Positions 10,985 through 23,300 of a stretch of DNA of 64,000 bases are shown here, piece by piece (the first letter of the stretch is position 1; every line of letters starts with the position of its first letter). Made by a program: the position numbers and the translations under genes. Source of the DNA: Cherax quadricarinatus (Eukaryota; Arthropoda; Malacostraca; Decapoda; Parastacidae); contig NC_091322.1 of NCBI RefSeq assembly GCF_038502225.1, positions 1,137,281 through 1,201,280 on the forward strand, written 5' to 3'. Under the pieces are notes generated by a model, which worked only from the letters and a program-made list of their open reading frames with translations, was not told the origin of the DNA and searched no databases.

Positions 10985-11172
10985 CGTCTTGACTCACGAA
11001 ATCGTAATGACAAGATTGCAAACAAACTACAGTCCCACTGCGACCCGTGCTAACCTCCCTGTGCTGTAGAAATATACCTAGTTCAAAAAAATCAAACCAT
11101 AGCACGGGCAGGGATTGAACTTGTGGCGAGTGAGTCGTAAAACTCCAGGCTAGCGCGTAAGCCACTGGGCCA
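10985..11172 (-). mobile_element. tRNA-derived SINE (minus copy)
   Basis: On the minus strand an A-box-like AGTGGCTTACGCGCTAGCC and a B box AGTTCAATCCCTGCC form the head (11172 to about 11095). The 3' end carries CATTACGATTTCGTGAGTC (10990-11010). The middle has extra sequence. A second 3'-end piece lies at 11306-11330. Confidence 0.65.
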
Positions 11173-11299
11173 ATTAGGTATATTTATATACCATAGAGAG
11201 GTTAGCACAGGCACCACTGTGACCACAAACGCAAGTTTTTACAGATGAATCTCCCGCCAGTATGGCCGTGACGAACTCCAGCTCTGGACCCCTCAAAGC

Positions 11300-11336
11300 C
11301 ATCATCATGACTCACGAAATCGTAATGACACTAGTT
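11300..11336 (-). mobile_element. SINE 3'-end piece
   Basis: GACTCACGAAATCGTAATGACA (plus strand), identical to the 3' segment of the SINE at 10990-11010. Confidence 0.6.
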
Positions 11337-11354
11337 GGATGAATCTTATTGTAG

Positions 11355-11445
11355 CCAACTTACTCAGTGGCTTACGCACTGGCCTGGAGTTTTACGACTT
11401 ACTTGCCGCGAGTTCAATCCCCACCCGTACCATGGTTTGTTTCCT
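11355..11445 (+). mobile_element. tRNA-derived SINE (plus copy, 3'-truncated)
   Basis: CAGTGGCTTACGCACTGGCC (A-box region) and CGAGTTCAATCCCCACCC (B box) match the minus copy at 11090-11172 in opposite orientation. The two heads are about 200 bp apart and inverted. Confidence 0.65.
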
Positions 11446-11700
11446 TTCGTGTTATTGCTCTTCAGTCTCTTCCATCTCTCTTTCTTTCTGCTGGTCTAAC
11501 ACTAAAAGTGTTTCCCAATATCTCTGTAATTCGTTTGGTTAGTCAGTATTCAGTTGTCTTTTTGTTTTAGTTCCAGTCATGCTTAACTATCTGCCTAACT
11601 TGTGTTTTTCTTCGGGTATTTTATACATCGTTATCATGTCTCCTCTTTTAATCCACTCATTTAGCATCATGAACTGCAGCTTTCTTGGTCTTCCTTGGCA
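11446..11700 (-). pseudogene. antisense LINE C-terminal fragment
   Basis: Words such as TTTCCCAATATCTCTGTAAT and TATTTTATACATCGTTATCATGTCTCC correspond to the RT C terminus of the LINE at 16850-16900 (TATTTTATATGTCATTATCAT). Decayed. Confidence 0.5.
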
Positions 11701-12345
11701 ACTTGCTTAGCCTTCAGTAAAGTTCTGATTGCCTTGGCTATTGCGCCTACATCGGGCTAATACAACTAACACCAACAGTCACATTGATCAGGGTGCCGGA
11801 ACGATGATCTCTGAAGCAATCTTTGGGGTGTTGCTCTAACACTAATCGTTCACTTGAAATAGAATGCTAGGGATGTAAAACAAGTGTACCTTGTTCCTTC
11901 ATCATGGGCAGGCTGGTCCTTGGCCCTGGGTACACCAACAGTTCAGGTAGACCTGGTAGAGGCTTATATAGAAATTATAGTGGACTAATTATAAGTGGAA
12001 CTTTCGTCAGTATAGTTTATAATCCCATTCCTTTAATTGTGCAATAAATCGTATAATAACCTCACAGCCATAATAGTGTTATGTTATTCCCCTCCCAGTA
12101 TACTTGTGAATTTTATGTTATCAGTAATTGTGTATTCACCATACTTTCATTATTAGTGTAATGTACATATAATTGCATTTCCTCATATATTTGTTTGCCT
12201 TTGAGCTTTATCCTCTGTAACTCACACGACATCAGTGATTCACATAACAACCATTTATGTTAGTTTAAACTTGGGCTCCACACTGGTGCTGGATATTCAA
12301 GGACTGGCCAGGCATATTTTGTTGAAATTGTTCAGTATCTTTTCG
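11701..12345. other. AT-rich non-coding interval
   Basis: No gene or RNA recognised. Confidence 0.45.
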
Positions 12346-12348
12346 CTA

Positions 12349-12430
12349 CTAGTCCCTGGATCCAGTATGTGTCATTGAGTACCGCCCACAGGATGGGTAT
12401 GGGGTGCGCAATACAGCTCTTAAATTATAT
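12349..12430 (-). repeat. inverted partial copy of the 9068 repeat
   Basis: CAGGATGGGTATGGGGTGCG is the reverse complement of the CGCACCCCATACCCATCCTG-type start of the repeat at about 9090. Confidence 0.55.
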
Positions 12431-12596
12431 GATTGCCGGTTATATCTTGTGAGGTTAACATGGGCTTCTACTGGTAGCGTTGACCCAGTCTTATCTAACT
12501 CTGTCGCTTCATTTCTGTGAGTCGTTCTTTCTCCTACATCTTGTTTTGTCTGTGTCTTTGTCCCTCGTTTAGTTTCATTTATTTTCATATGCAGTC

Positions 12597-13190
12597 CATA
12601 CACAGTCTTCTCTTACCTGCCTGACATCATACAGTTCATCATACACAGTCTTCTCTTACCTGCCTGACATCATACAGTTCATCATACACAGTCTTCTCTT
12701 ACCTGCCTGACATCATACAGTTCATCATACACAGTCTTCTCTTACCTGCCTGACATCATACAGTTCATCATACACAGTCTTCTCTTACCTGCCTGACATC
12801 ATACAGTTCATCATACACAGTCTTCTCTTACCTGCCTGACATCATACAGTTCATCATACACAGTCTTCTCTTACCTGCCTGACATCATACAGTTCATCAT
12901 ACACAGTCTTCTCTTACCTGCCTGACATCATACAGTTCATCATACACAGTCTTCTCTTACCTGCCTGACATCATACAGTTCATCATACACAGTCTTCTCT
13001 TACCTGCCTGACATCATACAGTTCATCATACACAGTCTTCTCTTACCTGCCTGACATCATACAGTTCATCATACACAGTCTTCTCTTACCTGCCTGACAT
13101 CATACAGTTCATCATACACAGTCTTCTCTTACCTGCCTGACATCATACAGTTCATCATACACAGTCTTCTCTTACCTGCCTGACTTCTCT
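12597..13190. repeat. 43-bp minisatellite, 14 copies, perfectly periodic
   Basis: The unit contains CACAGTCTTCTCTTACCTGC, then CTGACATCATACAGTTCAT. The first and last CACAGTC words are at 12601 and 13160, exactly 13 x 43 bp apart, and I saw no substitution among the internal copies. This homogeneity indicates very recent expansion or gene-conversion-like correction. Confidence 0.95.
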
Positions 13191-13623
13191 CAGTTGTCAT
13201 GTTTCTACTAGGCTCATAAGACACAACTTTACATATCTAAAACATAGTTGATGATTTCAGATAAATCTCGTTCTCTTTACACGTTCTTGGAGTGTCTTAT
13301 AATTGTCTCCACCACTTGACCAGGGATATTGTTCAGGAATATATGCCTGTAATTCAACGGTACTCCTCCGTCTTCTGGTTTATTTCATCAGTTCATTCCG
13401 GGCAGACTGGTCCCATTGCCTTTCATGTGGAAAGGTATGGGGATCAGTCTGGGTTGTTCTTACATACTTGAAACAGTAGAAGATATTTTTTTAAAGATTT
13501 CGTTGCAGGGGAAAAAGAGCTTATATTAGTTTCATGCTGTGGCTGGTGCAGCATAGCGGGAAGGTTCATGCAGTCACGGAAACTTGACAGTTGAACCTTC
13601 GTAGCTCTCTTCTCTCTCTCTCT

Positions 13624-13662
<39 letters not shown>

Positions 13663-13750
13663 GGGTTTGACAAGGTTAAGGATCCCTAGCTTTATTGACA
13701 GCTATTTACAGGTTAAGGATTCCTAACTTTATTGGCAAACTAAGAGCTGT

Positions 13751-13820
<70 letters not shown>

Positions 13821-14950
13821 TTCCTCTCCTACTACCTAGTTAAGACCTAACTGCCAGAGCTAGGGAGACTCGCTCATTATAACAAGGACAAGCGAGAGTG
13901 CACGGTGTTAAGTACTTCATTTGTAAACAGAAGGTGTAGGTAGTTTTTTGTAATAGGGGGGTAATGTTGCTGTTAGAGTGATGGAGAATGTGAGGAAGAG
14001 GAGGAGGGGAGAACCCGAAAAGATAGGGAAGAGGCAGGGGAGGGAAACGGAAGGAGAAATATAGAACATATACAAAGCAAATACCATAAGATGTTAAAAT
14101 AAATACTAGATGGTTGAAGCGGAGAGGAAGAGAGAGATATAGGATGAGAAAAAAAGAAATAACACAGGGGGTATTAGACCTGCTATTGTCCTTTGTGGGT
14201 CAGGTCAGAGGGCAGGAAAAGCCCTTCCTTACCTCTGCAGCGTCACGCAGTGTACGTTTGAGAAGAAACTATTTTGCTACGTAAAGGTGTTTACATGCTG
14301 TTTATAAATATTTACATGTTTACACTTGTGTAAATCTTGCGTAAACAAGTGCAAATGCTGAGATTCGCTTGTAAATATCTTTCTAAGGTCAGGGTGGGGG
14401 AGCCAGGAAAGGGTAAGGGTAGCTGAGGGTGAACGAATTTTAGGTCTTGGGTAACATTTATGGTGGAGTGAGTTGTAGGACGAGGATAATAAAAAGGTGA
14501 CTGTTATGATTGCGTATGTATTTTATAAGGGGTAAAGTGTACATGTGTGTGTGCGTGCTGCTAACCTACAGTATGTATAATCAACTTGACACTCTTCCAC
14601 TAACACATTCACTAACACTTGTCCCTATAAGTGCACGAAGAACACTTGCACACGTGCACAAAAATACACTTGTACAATATCATGATTCACTTGGGTTTAC
14701 GTACGGAGGGACAAATACCCAGCTTCTTGTTTTCTGGATGTCTTACTAAACTAAATGTACGGTAAGTGCATCCACGTTCAGGTACAGTAATCTGCCATAA
14801 GAGAAACAAACAAATAAATAAACAAACACATGGGTAGGTAGGTGCCACAGTTTGCCAGCATTAAGGTGAGGCTGGGAGCGGCGAGGCAGCGATCAGCTGA
14901 CACACGTAAACAAACTTGAGTCGAGTGGAAGAAGGAAACTGTCTCCCTGA
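13191..14950. other. non-coding interval with (TC)n and T runs
   Basis: Holds (TC)n at 13606-13626, a T run of about 31 at 13627-13657, (TC)n of about 60 bp at 13755-13816, and a purine-rich block at 13985-14170. No gene seen. Confidence 0.6.
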
Positions 14951-14954
14951 ACTC

Positions 14955-16185
14955 TAGCTTACCTGAACCTGGTACCCTAAACCTGGTACACTGAACCTGG
15001 TACACTGATCCTAGTAGACAGAGCCTGGTACATAGAGCCTGATACACCGAGCCTGACATACTGAGCCTGGTATACTGAACCTGACACGCTGAGCCTGGTA
15101 TACTGAACCTGACACGCTGAGCCTGGTATACTGAACCTGACACGCTGAACCTGGTATACTGAACCTACATAGAGCCTGATACACCGAGCCTGACATACTG
15201 AGCCTGGTATACTGAACCTGACACGCTGAGCCTGGTATACTGAACCTGACACGCTGAGCCTGGTATACTGAACCTGACACGCTGAACCTGGTATACTGAA
15301 CCTGACACGCTGAACCTGGTATACTGAACCTGACACGCTGAGCCTGGTATACTGAACCTGACACGCTGAGCCTGGTATACTGAACCTGACACGCTGAGCC
15401 TGGTATACTGAACCTGACACGCTGAACCTGGTATACTGAACCTGACACGCTGAGCCTGGTATACTGAACCTGACACGCTGAGCCTGGTATACTGAACCTG
15501 ACACGCTGAGCCTGGTATACTGAACCTGACACGCTGAGCCTGGTATACTGAACCTGACACGCTGAGCCTGGTATACTGAACCTGACACGCTGAGCCTGGT
15601 ATACTGAACCTGACACGCTGAGCCTGGTATACTGAACCTGACACGCTGAGCCTGGTATACTGAACCTGACACGCTGAACCTGGTATACTGAACCTGACAC
15701 GCTGAACCTGGTATACTGAACCTGACACGCTGAGCCTGGTATACTGAACCTGACACGCTGAGCCTGGTATACTGAACCTGGCACGCTGAGCCTGGTATAC
15801 TGAACCTGACACGCTGAGCCTGGTATACTGAACCTGACACGCTGAGCCTGGTATACTGAACCTGACACGCTGAGCCTGGTATACTGAACCTGACACGCTG
15901 AGCCTGGTATACTGAACCTGACACGCTCAGCCTGGTATACTGAACCTGACACGCTCAGCCTGGTATACTGAACCTGACACGCTGAGCCTGGTATACTGAA
16001 CCTGACACGCTGAGCCTGGTATACTGAACCTGACACGCTGAGCCTGGTATACTGAACCTGACACGCTGAGCCTGGTATACTGAACCTGACACGCTGAGCC
16101 TGGTATACTGAACCTGACACGCTGAGCCTGGTATACTGAACCTGACACGCTGAGCCTGGTATACTGAACCTGACATACTGAACAT
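14955..16185. repeat. 28-bp minisatellite, about 43 copies
   Basis: The unit is a dimer of two related 14-mers, CCTGGTATACTGAA and CCTGACACGCTGAG. The left edge (14955-15060) holds degenerate forms. Because 28 is not a multiple of three, the reverse frames read a 28-residue repeat without stops, giving open frames of up to 369 codons that are not genes. Confidence 0.95.
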
Positions 16186-16311
16186 GGTACCTTAGTGGCG
16201 TGTTTACCTTGCTGTTCTACCCCTGGTGTGTGTACTCACCTAATTGTACTCACTTAATTGTGGTTGCAGGGGTCGAATCATAGCTCCTGGCCCCGCCTCT
16301 TCACTGGTTGC

Positions 16312-16362
16312 TACTAGGTCACTCTCTCCCTGCTCACAGAGCAGGGAGAGAGTGACCTAGTA
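16312..16362. repeat. perfect hairpin, 24-bp arms, 3-nt loop, inside a LINE 3' UTR
   Basis: The arm at 16312-16335 (starts TACTAGGTCACTCTCTCCCT) is the exact reverse complement of 16339-16362; the loop is ACA. The related LINE end at 1110-1150 has no such inverted copy, so the right arm was added in this copy. Confidence 0.95.
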
Positions 16363-16525
16363 TGGATCCTACCTCCACTACGTCACTTTCTAGATTATTT
16401 CACTTCCTGACAACTCTGTGACTGAAGAAGTACTTCCAAACAGCCCTGTTACTCGTCTGAGTCTTTAACTTTCAACTGTGACCCCTTGTTGCTGTGTCCC
16501 ATCTCTGGAACATCCTGTCTCTGTC

Positions 16526-16832
16526 AAGATAAGATAAGATAAGATAAGATTTCGTTCGGATTTTTAACCCCGGAGGGTTAGCCACCCAGGATAACCCAAG
16601 AAAGTCAGGGCGTCATCGAGGACTGTCTAACTTATTTCCATTGGGGTCCTTAATCTTGTCCCCCAGGATGCGACCCACACCAGTCGACTAACACCCAGGT
16701 ACCTATTTGCTGCTAGGTGAACAGGACAACAGGTGTAAGGAAACGTGTCGAATGTTTCCACCCGCCGGGAATCGAACCCGGGCCCTCCGTGTGTGAAGCG
16801 GGAGCTTTAGCCACCAGGCCACCAACACCTTG
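16526..16832 (-). mobile_element. full-length tRNA-derived SINE with (TTATC)n tail
   Basis: Minus strand: tRNA-like head with A-box-like TGGTGGCTAAAGCTCCCGCT and B box GGGTTCGATTCCCGGCGGG, a central body (GGTACCTGGGTGTTAGTCGA ... GACAAGATTAAGGACCCCAA ... AGTCCTCGATGACGC) and a 3' end GGGTTAAAAATCCGAACGAA followed by a pentamer tail. It is inserted in the C-terminal coding part of the LINE. The head looks tRNA-like with a CAC-type loop, but I do not assign an isotype. No clear target duplication was found. Confidence 0.85.
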
Positions 16833-18470
16833 TCGATTCCTCTCAGTATTTTATATGTCATTATCATATCCCCTCTATCTCTCCTGTCCTCCAGTGTCGT
16901 CAGGTCGATTTCCCTTAACCTCTCCTCGTAGGATATGCCCCTTAGCTCCGGGACTAGTCTCGTTGCAAACCTTTGCACTCTAATTTCCTGACGTGCTTGG
17001 CCAGGTGTGGGTTATAGACTGGTGCTGCATACTCCAACATAGGCCTGATGTACACGGTGTACAGAGTCATGAAATATTCCTTACCGAAATGTCGGAATGC
17101 TATTCTTATGTTTGCTAGGCGCCCATGTGCTGCAGCAGTTATTTGGTTGATGTGCGCCTCAAGAGAAGTGCTCGGAATTATACTCACCCCAAGATCCTTT
17201 TCCTTGAATGAGGTTTGTAGTGTTTGGCCCCCTAGACTGTATTCTGTCTGCGGTCTTCTTTACTTTTCCCCAATCTTCATGCCTTTGTACTTGGTGGGAT
17301 TAAACTCCAGGAGCCAGTTTCTAGACCAGGCCTGCAACCTCTCCAGATCCCTTTGTAGTCCTGCCTGGCCCTCCTCCGATTGAATTCTCCTCATTAACTT
17401 CACATCGTCTGCAAACAGGAACACTTCTGAATCTATTCCTTCCGTCATTTCATTCACATATAACAGAAACAGCACCGGTCCTAGGACTGACCCCTGTGGA
17501 ACCACGCTCGTCACAGGCGCCCACTCTGACACCTCGTCACGTACCATGACTCAATGATGCTATCCCGTCAGGTATTCTCTGATCCATTGCAGTGCCTTTC
17601 CTGTTATAGCTGCCTGGTCCTCCGGCTTTTGCACAAATCTCTCATGTGGAACTTTGTCAAAAGCCTTCTAACAGTCCAAGAAGACGCAATCTACTCAACC
17701 CAACGTGTCTTACTGCTTCACCTTGTCATAGAACTCCAGTATGTTTGTAATACAGGATTTTCCATCCCTGAATCTTTGCTGGTTGTCGTTGATAAACTCG
17801 TTCCTTTCTAGGTGCTCCACCACTCTTCTCCTGATAATCTTCTCAATGACTTTGCATACTATACATGTCAGTGACACTGGTCTGTAGTTTAATGCTGCGT
17901 CTCTGTCTCCTTTTTTAAAAATTGGCACTACATTTACTGTCTTCCATACCTCAGGTAGCCGCCCTGTTTCGATAGATGTGAAGATTGTTGTTAGTGACAC
18001 ACAGAGTGCTTCTGCTCCCTCTCTCAGGACCCAAGGAGAGATGTTATCCGGCCCCATCGCCTTTGAGATATCTAGTTCGCTTAGCAGCCTCTTCACCTCC
18101 TCGGTTGTATGTATTGTGTCCAGCACTAGATGGTGTACACCACCACTCTGTCTTTCTGGAGTCCTTTCAGTCTCCTCTGTGAATACCTCTTTGAGTCTCA
18201 TGTTGAGCTCCTCACATACTTTGCAGTCGTTTCTTGTGATCTCCCCTTCTTCCTTCCTGAGCCTGATTACCTGGTCCTTGACTGTTGTTTTCCTCCTGAT
18301 GTGACTATACAACAGCTTCATTTCGAACTTGGCTTTTGCTGCTATGTCAGTTTTGTATTGTTGTTGGACCTCTCTCCTTACATGAGCATATTCATTTCTG
18401 GCTCTTCGACTACTCTCATTTTCCTGGGTCCTTTGCCTTCTATACTTCTTCCATTCTCTAGCACACTAGG

Positions 18471-18531
18471 TTTTGACCTTTACAATTTGGGTGAACTAAG
18501 GACTCGTGTTTGTATGTATGTGTGTGCGTGC

Positions 18532-18618
<87 letters not shown>

Positions 18619-18936
18619 AGTGTGTTCAGAGGTCGAGATTCCGCTCCTGGCCCCGCCTCCTAGACCACTTTGATCTTCATCACTGACTACTGGCTTCTTG
18701 TGCGTTATCATATGTACACTTGAAGATGTAGCTGAGGTTTGTCTCAGAGGAGAGCGTCACTTGTTACGTATCTGACCTGCTTTAAAATATTACTGTAATG
18801 AATAAAAATTCCCGTGTGATGAGGAGGTCATCCATGTTGTCCGTCATCTGCGACATACCCGTCACTGGTTTCACCAGTTTTATGCTTCAGTAATCCCTGA
18901 AAGTAGTTTTTCCCGGTGGCTTTCCTGCTCGAGGGT
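18471..18936. other. non-coding interval with (GT)n
   Basis: (GT)n at 18536-18609, then a scrap of LINE 3' end (GCTCCTGGCCCCGCCTCCTAG at 18643). No gene. Confidence 0.6.
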
Positions 18937-18938
18937 TA

Positions 18939-19024
18939 ATAAGATAAGATAAGATAAGATTTCGTTCGGATTTTTAACCCCGGAGGGTTAGCCACCCAGG
19001 ATAACCCAAGAAAGTCAGTGCGTC
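18939..19024 (-). mobile_element. SINE 3' part, cut off at the satellite edge
   Basis: Matches the last 85 bp of the SINE at 16526-16832: the (GATAA)n tail, TTCGTTCGGATTTTTAACCC, GGATAACCCAAGAAAGTCAG. The match ends at GCGTCA, where the full copy continues TCGAGG and this one goes directly into the 20-bp satellite. Confidence 0.9.
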
Positions 19025-22000
19025 AACAACAACACCAGCAGCACCAGCACAACAACACCAGCAGCAGTACAACAACACCAGCAGCGGTACAACAACACCA
19101 GCAGCAGCACCAGCACAACAACACCAGCAGCAGTACAACAACACCAGCAGCAGTACAACAACAACACCAGCAGCAGTACAACAACAACACCAGCAGCAGT
19201 ACAACAACACCAGCAGCAGTACAACAACACCAGCAGCAGTACAACAACACCAGCAGCAGTACAACAACACCAGCAGCAGTACAACAACACCAGCAGCAGT
19301 ACAACAACACCAGCAGCAGTACAACAACAACACCAGCAGTACAACAACACCAGCAGCAGTACAACAACACCAGCAGCAGTACAACAACACCAGCAGCAGT
19401 ACAACAACACCAGCAGCAGTACAACAACACCAGCAGCAGTACAACAACACCAGCAGCAGTACAACAACACCAGCATCAGAACAACAGCAGCAGTACAACA
19501 ACAACAGCAGCAGTACAACAACACCAGCAGCAGTACAACAACACCAGCAGCAGTACAACAACAACAGCAGCAGTACAACAACAACAGCAGCAGTACAACA
19601 ACACCAGCAGGAGTACAACAACAACAGCAGCAGCAGCAGCAGTACAACAACACCAGCAGCAGTACAACAACAACAGCAGCAGTACAACAACAGCAGCAGT
19701 ACAACAACACCAGCAGCAGTACAACAACACCAGCAGCAGTACAACAGCAGTACTGCAGCAGTACAGCAGCAGTACAACAGCAGTACTGCAGCAGTACAAC
19801 AGTACTGCAGCAGTACAGCAGCAGTACAACAACACCAGCAGCAGTACAACAACACCAGCAGCAGTACAACACCAGCAGCAGTACAACAACACCAGCAGCA
19901 GTACAACAACACCAGCAGCAGTACAACAACACCAGCAGCAGTACAACAACACCAGCAGCAGTACAACAACAACACCAGCAGCAGTACAACAACACCAGCA
20001 GCAGTACAACAACACCAGCAGCAGTACAACAACAACACCAGCAGCAGTACAACAACACCAGCAGCAGTACAACAACACCAGCAGCAGTACAACAACACCA
20101 GCAGCAGTACAACAACAACAACAGCAGCACCAGCACAACAACACCAGCAGCAGTACAACAACAACAACAGCAGCACCAGCACAACAACACCAGCAGCAGT
20201 ACAACAACACCAGCAACACCAGCACAACAACACCAGCAGCAGTACAACAACAACAACAGCAGCACCAGCACAACAACACCAGCAGCAGTACAACAACAAC
20301 ACCAGCAGCAGTACAACAACAACACCAGCAGCAGTACAACAACAACAGCAGCAGTACAACAACAACAGCAGCAGTACAACAACAACACCAGCAGCAGTAC
20401 AACAACACCAGCAGCAGTACAACAACAACAGCAGCAGTACAACAACACCAGCAGCAGTACAACAACACCAGCAGCAGTACAACAACACCAGCATCAGAAC
20501 AACAGCAGCAGCACAACAACAACACCAGCATCAGTACAACAACACCAGCAGCAGTACAACAACACCAGCAGCAGTACAACAACAACAGCAGCACAACAAC
20601 ACCAGCACCAGCAGCAGTACAACAACAACAGCAGCAGTACAACAACAACAGCAGCAGTACAACAACACCAGCAGCAGTACAACAACACCAGCAGCAGTAC
20701 AACAACACCAGCAGCAGTACAACAACACCAGCAGCAGTACAACAACACCAGCAGCAGTACAACAACACCAGCAGCAGTACAACAACACCAGCAGCAGTAC
20801 AACAACAACAGCAGCAGTACAACAACAACAGCAGCAGTACAACAACACCAGCATCAGAACAACAGCAGCAGTACAACAACACCAGCAGCAGTACAACAAC
20901 ACCAGCAGCAGTACAACAACACCAGCAGCAGTACAACAACAACAGCAGCAGTACAACAACACCAGCAGCAGTACAACAACAACAACAGCAGCAGTACAAC
21001 AGCAGCAGTACAACAACAACACCAGCAGCAGTACAACAACAACAGCAGCAGTACAACAGCAGCAGTACAACAACAACACCAGCAGCAGTACAACAACAAC
21101 ACCAGCAGCAGTACAACAACACCAGCAGCAGTACAACAACAACAGCAGCAGTACAACAACAACACCAGCAGCAGTACAACAACAACACCAGCAGCAGTAC
21201 AACAACAACACCAGCAGCAGTACAACAACACCAGCAGCAGTACAACAACAGCAGCAGTACAACAAGAACAGCAGTACAACAACAACACCAGCAGCAGTAC
21301 AACAACAGCAGCAGTACAACAACACCAGCAGCAGCAGCAGTACAACAACAACACCAGCAGCAGTACAACAACAGCAGCAGTACAACAACACCAGCAGCAG
21401 TACAACACCAGCAGCAGTACAACAATACCAGCAGCAGTACAACAACACCAGCAGCAGTACAACAACAACACCAGCAGTACAACAACAACACCAGCAGCAG
21501 TACAACAACACCAGCAGCACCAGCACAACAACACCAGCAGCAGTACAACAACAACGACAGCAGCACCAGCACAACAACACCAGCAGCAGTACAACAACAA
21601 CACCAGCAGCACCAGCACAACAACACCAGCAGCAGTACAACAACAACGACAGCAGCACCAGCACAACAACACCAGCAGCAGTACAACAACAACGACAGCA
21701 GCACCAGCACAACAACACCAGCAGCAGTACAACAAAAACGACAGCAGCACAAGCACAACAACACCAGCAGCAGTACCAGCAGCAGTACAACAGTACAACA
21801 ACAACAGCAGCAGTACAACAACACCAGCAGCACCAGCACAACAACACCAGCAGCAGTACAACAACACCAGCAGCAGGACAACAACAACAACAGCAGCAGC
21901 AGTACAACAACAACAGCAGCAGTACAACAACAACACCAGCAGCAGTACAACAACAACACCAGCAGCAGTACAACAACAACAGCAGCAGTACAACAACAAC

Positions 22001-23268
22001 ACCAGCAGCAGTACAACAACAACACCAGCAGCAGTACAACAACAACACCAGCAGCAGTACAACAACACCAGCAGCAGCACAACAACAACACCAGCAGCAG
22101 TACAACAACACCAGCAGCAGTACAACAACAACACCAGCAGCAGTACAACAACACCAGCAGCAGTACAACAACACCAGCAGAACAACAACACCAGCATCAG
22201 AACAACAGCAGCAGTACAACAACACCAGCAGCAGAACAACAGCAGCAGCACAACAACAACACCAGCAGCAGTACAACAACAACACTAGCAGCAGTACAAC
22301 AACAACACCAGCAGCAGTACAGTAACACCAGCAGCACAACAACACAGCACCAGCACAACAACACCAGCAGCAGTACAACAACAACACCAGCAGCAGTACA
22401 ACAACAACACCAGCAGAACTACAACAACACCAGCAGCAGTACAACAACACCAGCAGCAGTACAACAACACCAGCAGCAGTACAACAACACCAGCAGCAGT
22501 ACAACAACACCAGCAGCAGTACAACAACACCAGCATCAGAACAACAGCAGCAGTACAACAACACCAGCAGCAGTACAACAACACCAGCAGCAGTACAACA
22601 ACACCAGCAGCAGTACAACAACACCAGCAGCAGTACAACAACAACACCAGCAGCAGTACAACAACAACACCAGCAGCAGTACAACAACACCAGCAGCAGC
22701 ACAACAACACCAGCAGCACAACAACACAGCAGCAGTACAACAACACACAGTACAACAGCAGCAGCAGTACAACAACACCAGCAGCAGTACAACAACACCA
22801 GCAGCAGCAGTACAACAACACACAGCAGCAGTACTACAACAGCAGCTCAGCAGTACAACAACAGCAGCAGTACAACAACACACAGCAGCAGTACAACAAC
22901 ACCAGCAGCAGTACAGTACACAACACCAGCAGCAGTACAACAACAACAGCAGCAGTACAACAACACACCAGCAGCAGTACAACAACACCAGCAGCAGCAG
23001 CAGTACAACAACACCAGCAGCAGTACAACAACACCAGCAGCAGTACAACAACAACAACAGCAGCAGTACAACAACACCAGCAGCAGTACAACAACAACAC
23101 CAGCAGCAGCAGTACAACAACACCAGCAGCAGCAGTACAACAACACCAGCAGCAGTACAACAACACCAGAAGCAGTGCAACAACACCAGCAGCAGTACAA
23201 CAACACCAGCAGCAGTACAACAACAACAGCAGCAGTACAACAACAACACAGCAGCAGTACAACAACAC

Positions 23269-23300
<32 letters not shown>

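Larger units (their letters stand above)
16231..18470 (-). pseudogene. CR1-like LINE, decayed, split by a SINE
   Basis: Minus-strand pieces in order: RT N-terminal half at 18321-17710 (NYRPVSLTCIVCKVIEKI and the preceding PxIFKKGDRD), a stop-ridden link at 17709-17548, the palm at 17547-17260 with VVPQGSVLGPVLFLLYVNEM and FADD near 17408-17419, the thumb at 17187-16954 (FRHFGKEYFMTLYTVYIRPM), the C terminus at 16978-16835, and the 3' end at 16515-16231. The first pieces share one frame, so inactivation there is mostly by in-frame stops. The 3' UTR resembles 1031-1200. A SINE at 16526-16832 interrupts the C-terminal coding part. No endonuclease is present. Confidence 0.85.

Noticed and set aside
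15011..16120. 369-codon reverse frame
   Set aside because: 28-bp minisatellite read in a cyclic frame; no start context or unique sequence.
16740..16832. tRNA gene call
   Set aside because: A and B boxes are present but acceptor pairing is poor and the SINE body and pentamer tail follow.
20531..22798. Leu/Cys/Val-rich 755-codon reverse frames that look like membrane proteins
   Set aside because: Reverse reading of the same satellite; hydrophobicity is an effect of GTTGTTGTACTGCTGCTGGT codons.
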